From contig JASLDQ010000162.1 of NCBI GenBank assembly GCA_030151505.1, positions 1 to 5,395 of the forward strand: a stretch of 5,395 bases of DNA. Reading direction: 5' to 3'. Shown one piece after another: positions 4,859 through 5,395 of the stretch. The stretch is from Chromobacteriaceae bacterium (lineage in GTDB: Bacteria; Pseudomonadota; Gammaproteobacteria; Burkholderiales; Aquaspirillaceae). Each line of letters starts with the position of its first letter. The first letter of the stretch is position 1. Below the pieces are notes generated by a model. The model was given only the letters and a program-made list of their open reading frames with translations. It was not told where the DNA came from and made no database searches. Position numbers and translations under genes: made by a program.

Positions 4859-5395
4859 CATTGCTCCTTGCGCGGCGCAGCCGCATCGTTTGCCTTGAAC
4901 ACGTCGCGCATCGTCTCGGGCGTGACGTTGGCGGGATCGATGCGCGCGAGCCGATCCAGATATTCAGCGACCTGTTCCGTGCGATGCGCGGCGGGCACGC
5001 CGCGCGCGAACGCGTCGCGAACGGCAGCCTGAACGGCGTGCGCATCGTCGTCGACGAGCGCATCGGCCAGTCCCGTCGCTGCGCGCTGCTCGCCGCCGAT
5101 CATCTGCCACACGCGGCGCCGGTCGCTCGAATCCAGTTCCTCGATGCCCGCTTCCTGTTCGATCACTTCAGGGCCGTTCATGCCGAGGCGTCCCTGTTTT
5201 GTCGCGATCAGGTACGAGCACAGCCCGGCCGCGAGCGACATTCCGCCGAAGCAGCCGACCATGCCTGCGATCACGCCGACCACAGGCACGTATCGCCGCA
5301 ACGCGACGATCGCCGCCTGCATCTCCGCGATCACGGCCAGCCCGAGATTCGCTTCCTGCAAGCGCACGCCGCCCGTTTCGAACAGCACGACGGGG
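4858..5395 (-). CDS. mdcD: Malonate decarboxylase beta subunit MdcD, 5' end off the window
   Basis: The visible 178 codons are the C-terminal part of MdcD; the frame stays open to the edge (preceded by PV). MdcD forms a heterodimer with MdcE that decarboxylates malonyl bound to the acyl carrier protein MdcC. Seen here are FETGGVRLQEANLG near the start, GVIAGMVGCFGGMSLAAGLC, the glycine-rich region that resembles the oxyanion-forming part of carboxyltransferase-type enzymes, and GRLGMNGPEVIEQEAGIEELD. These are strongly typical of the family. The C-terminus runs through a helical tail ending KEQ, and the stop overlaps the mdcE start region. Codon use is uniformly GC-rich in Burkholderia style. 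The full protein is normally near 280-300 residues, so roughly the first 110 are missing. Upstream operon members (mdcA, B, C) would lie beyond the window. Confidence 0.93.
   Translation of the reverse strand, partial: PVVLFETGGVRLQEANLGLAVIAEMQAAIVALRRYVPVVGVIAGMVGCFGGMSLAAGLCSYLIATKQGRLGMNGPEVIEQEAGIEELDSSDRRRVWQMIGGEQRAATGLADALVDDDAHAVQAAVRDAFARGVPAAHRTEQVAEYLDRLARIDPANVTPETMRDVFKANDAAAPRKEQ

Overview
The window looks like betaproteobacterial DNA built from at least three compositional blocks. The right end (about 4137-5395) is very GC-rich with CGCG/TCGACG-heavy codons, as in Burkholderia and Paraburkholderia. The middle (about 1830-4130) is also GC-rich but favours GCCGGC-type codons, nearer to Neisseriales or Rhodocyclales in style. 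The left end (1-1620) is clearly more AT-rich and carries small accessory genes. These lineage hints come from codon style only and no database was searched.

Layout, left to right. Positions 1-1515 hold three genes on the minus strand: a 5' fragment of a DUF1801 protein (1-200, running off the window), an unrecognised 112-residue protein with a CxxC pair (484-822), and a compact alpha/beta hydrolase (913-1515). Positions 1516-1829 are non-coding. They hold a hairpin, a fossil of the 3' end of a tRNA or tmRNA gene (T-arm plus acceptor-like tail, 1717-1742), and immediately after it a strong rho-independent terminator (1749-1794). This is the expected appearance of an island integrated into an RNA gene, with the AT-rich block to the left as the island side. 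A WbuC-family cupin gene (1830-2303, plus strand) follows, closed by a hairpin.

Positions 2335-2813 contain no intact gene. They hold a 14-bp inverted repeat pair, a short remnant of an IS3-family OrfA, and two further hairpins, one of which may terminate the minus-strand genes to its right.

Positions 2814-5395 read as one minus-strand unit in the order mdcD (partial) - mdcE - yeeE/yedE-type transporter - tiny secreted Cys-containing peptide. MdcD and MdcE are the beta and gamma subunits that decarboxylate malonyl-S-ACP in biotin-independent malonate decarboxylase. The YeeE/YedE protein belongs to a membrane family that imports sulfur compounds such as thiosulfate. The peptide starts 14 nt after yeeE and is probably coexpressed with it.

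The mdcE-yeeE join is odd. Base composition changes within the last codons of mdcE, the mdcE stop directly abuts the yeeE GTG, and no other mdc gene follows. It may be a recombination junction or an assembly chimera. No CRISPR array, complete RNA gene or intact insertion sequence is visible.
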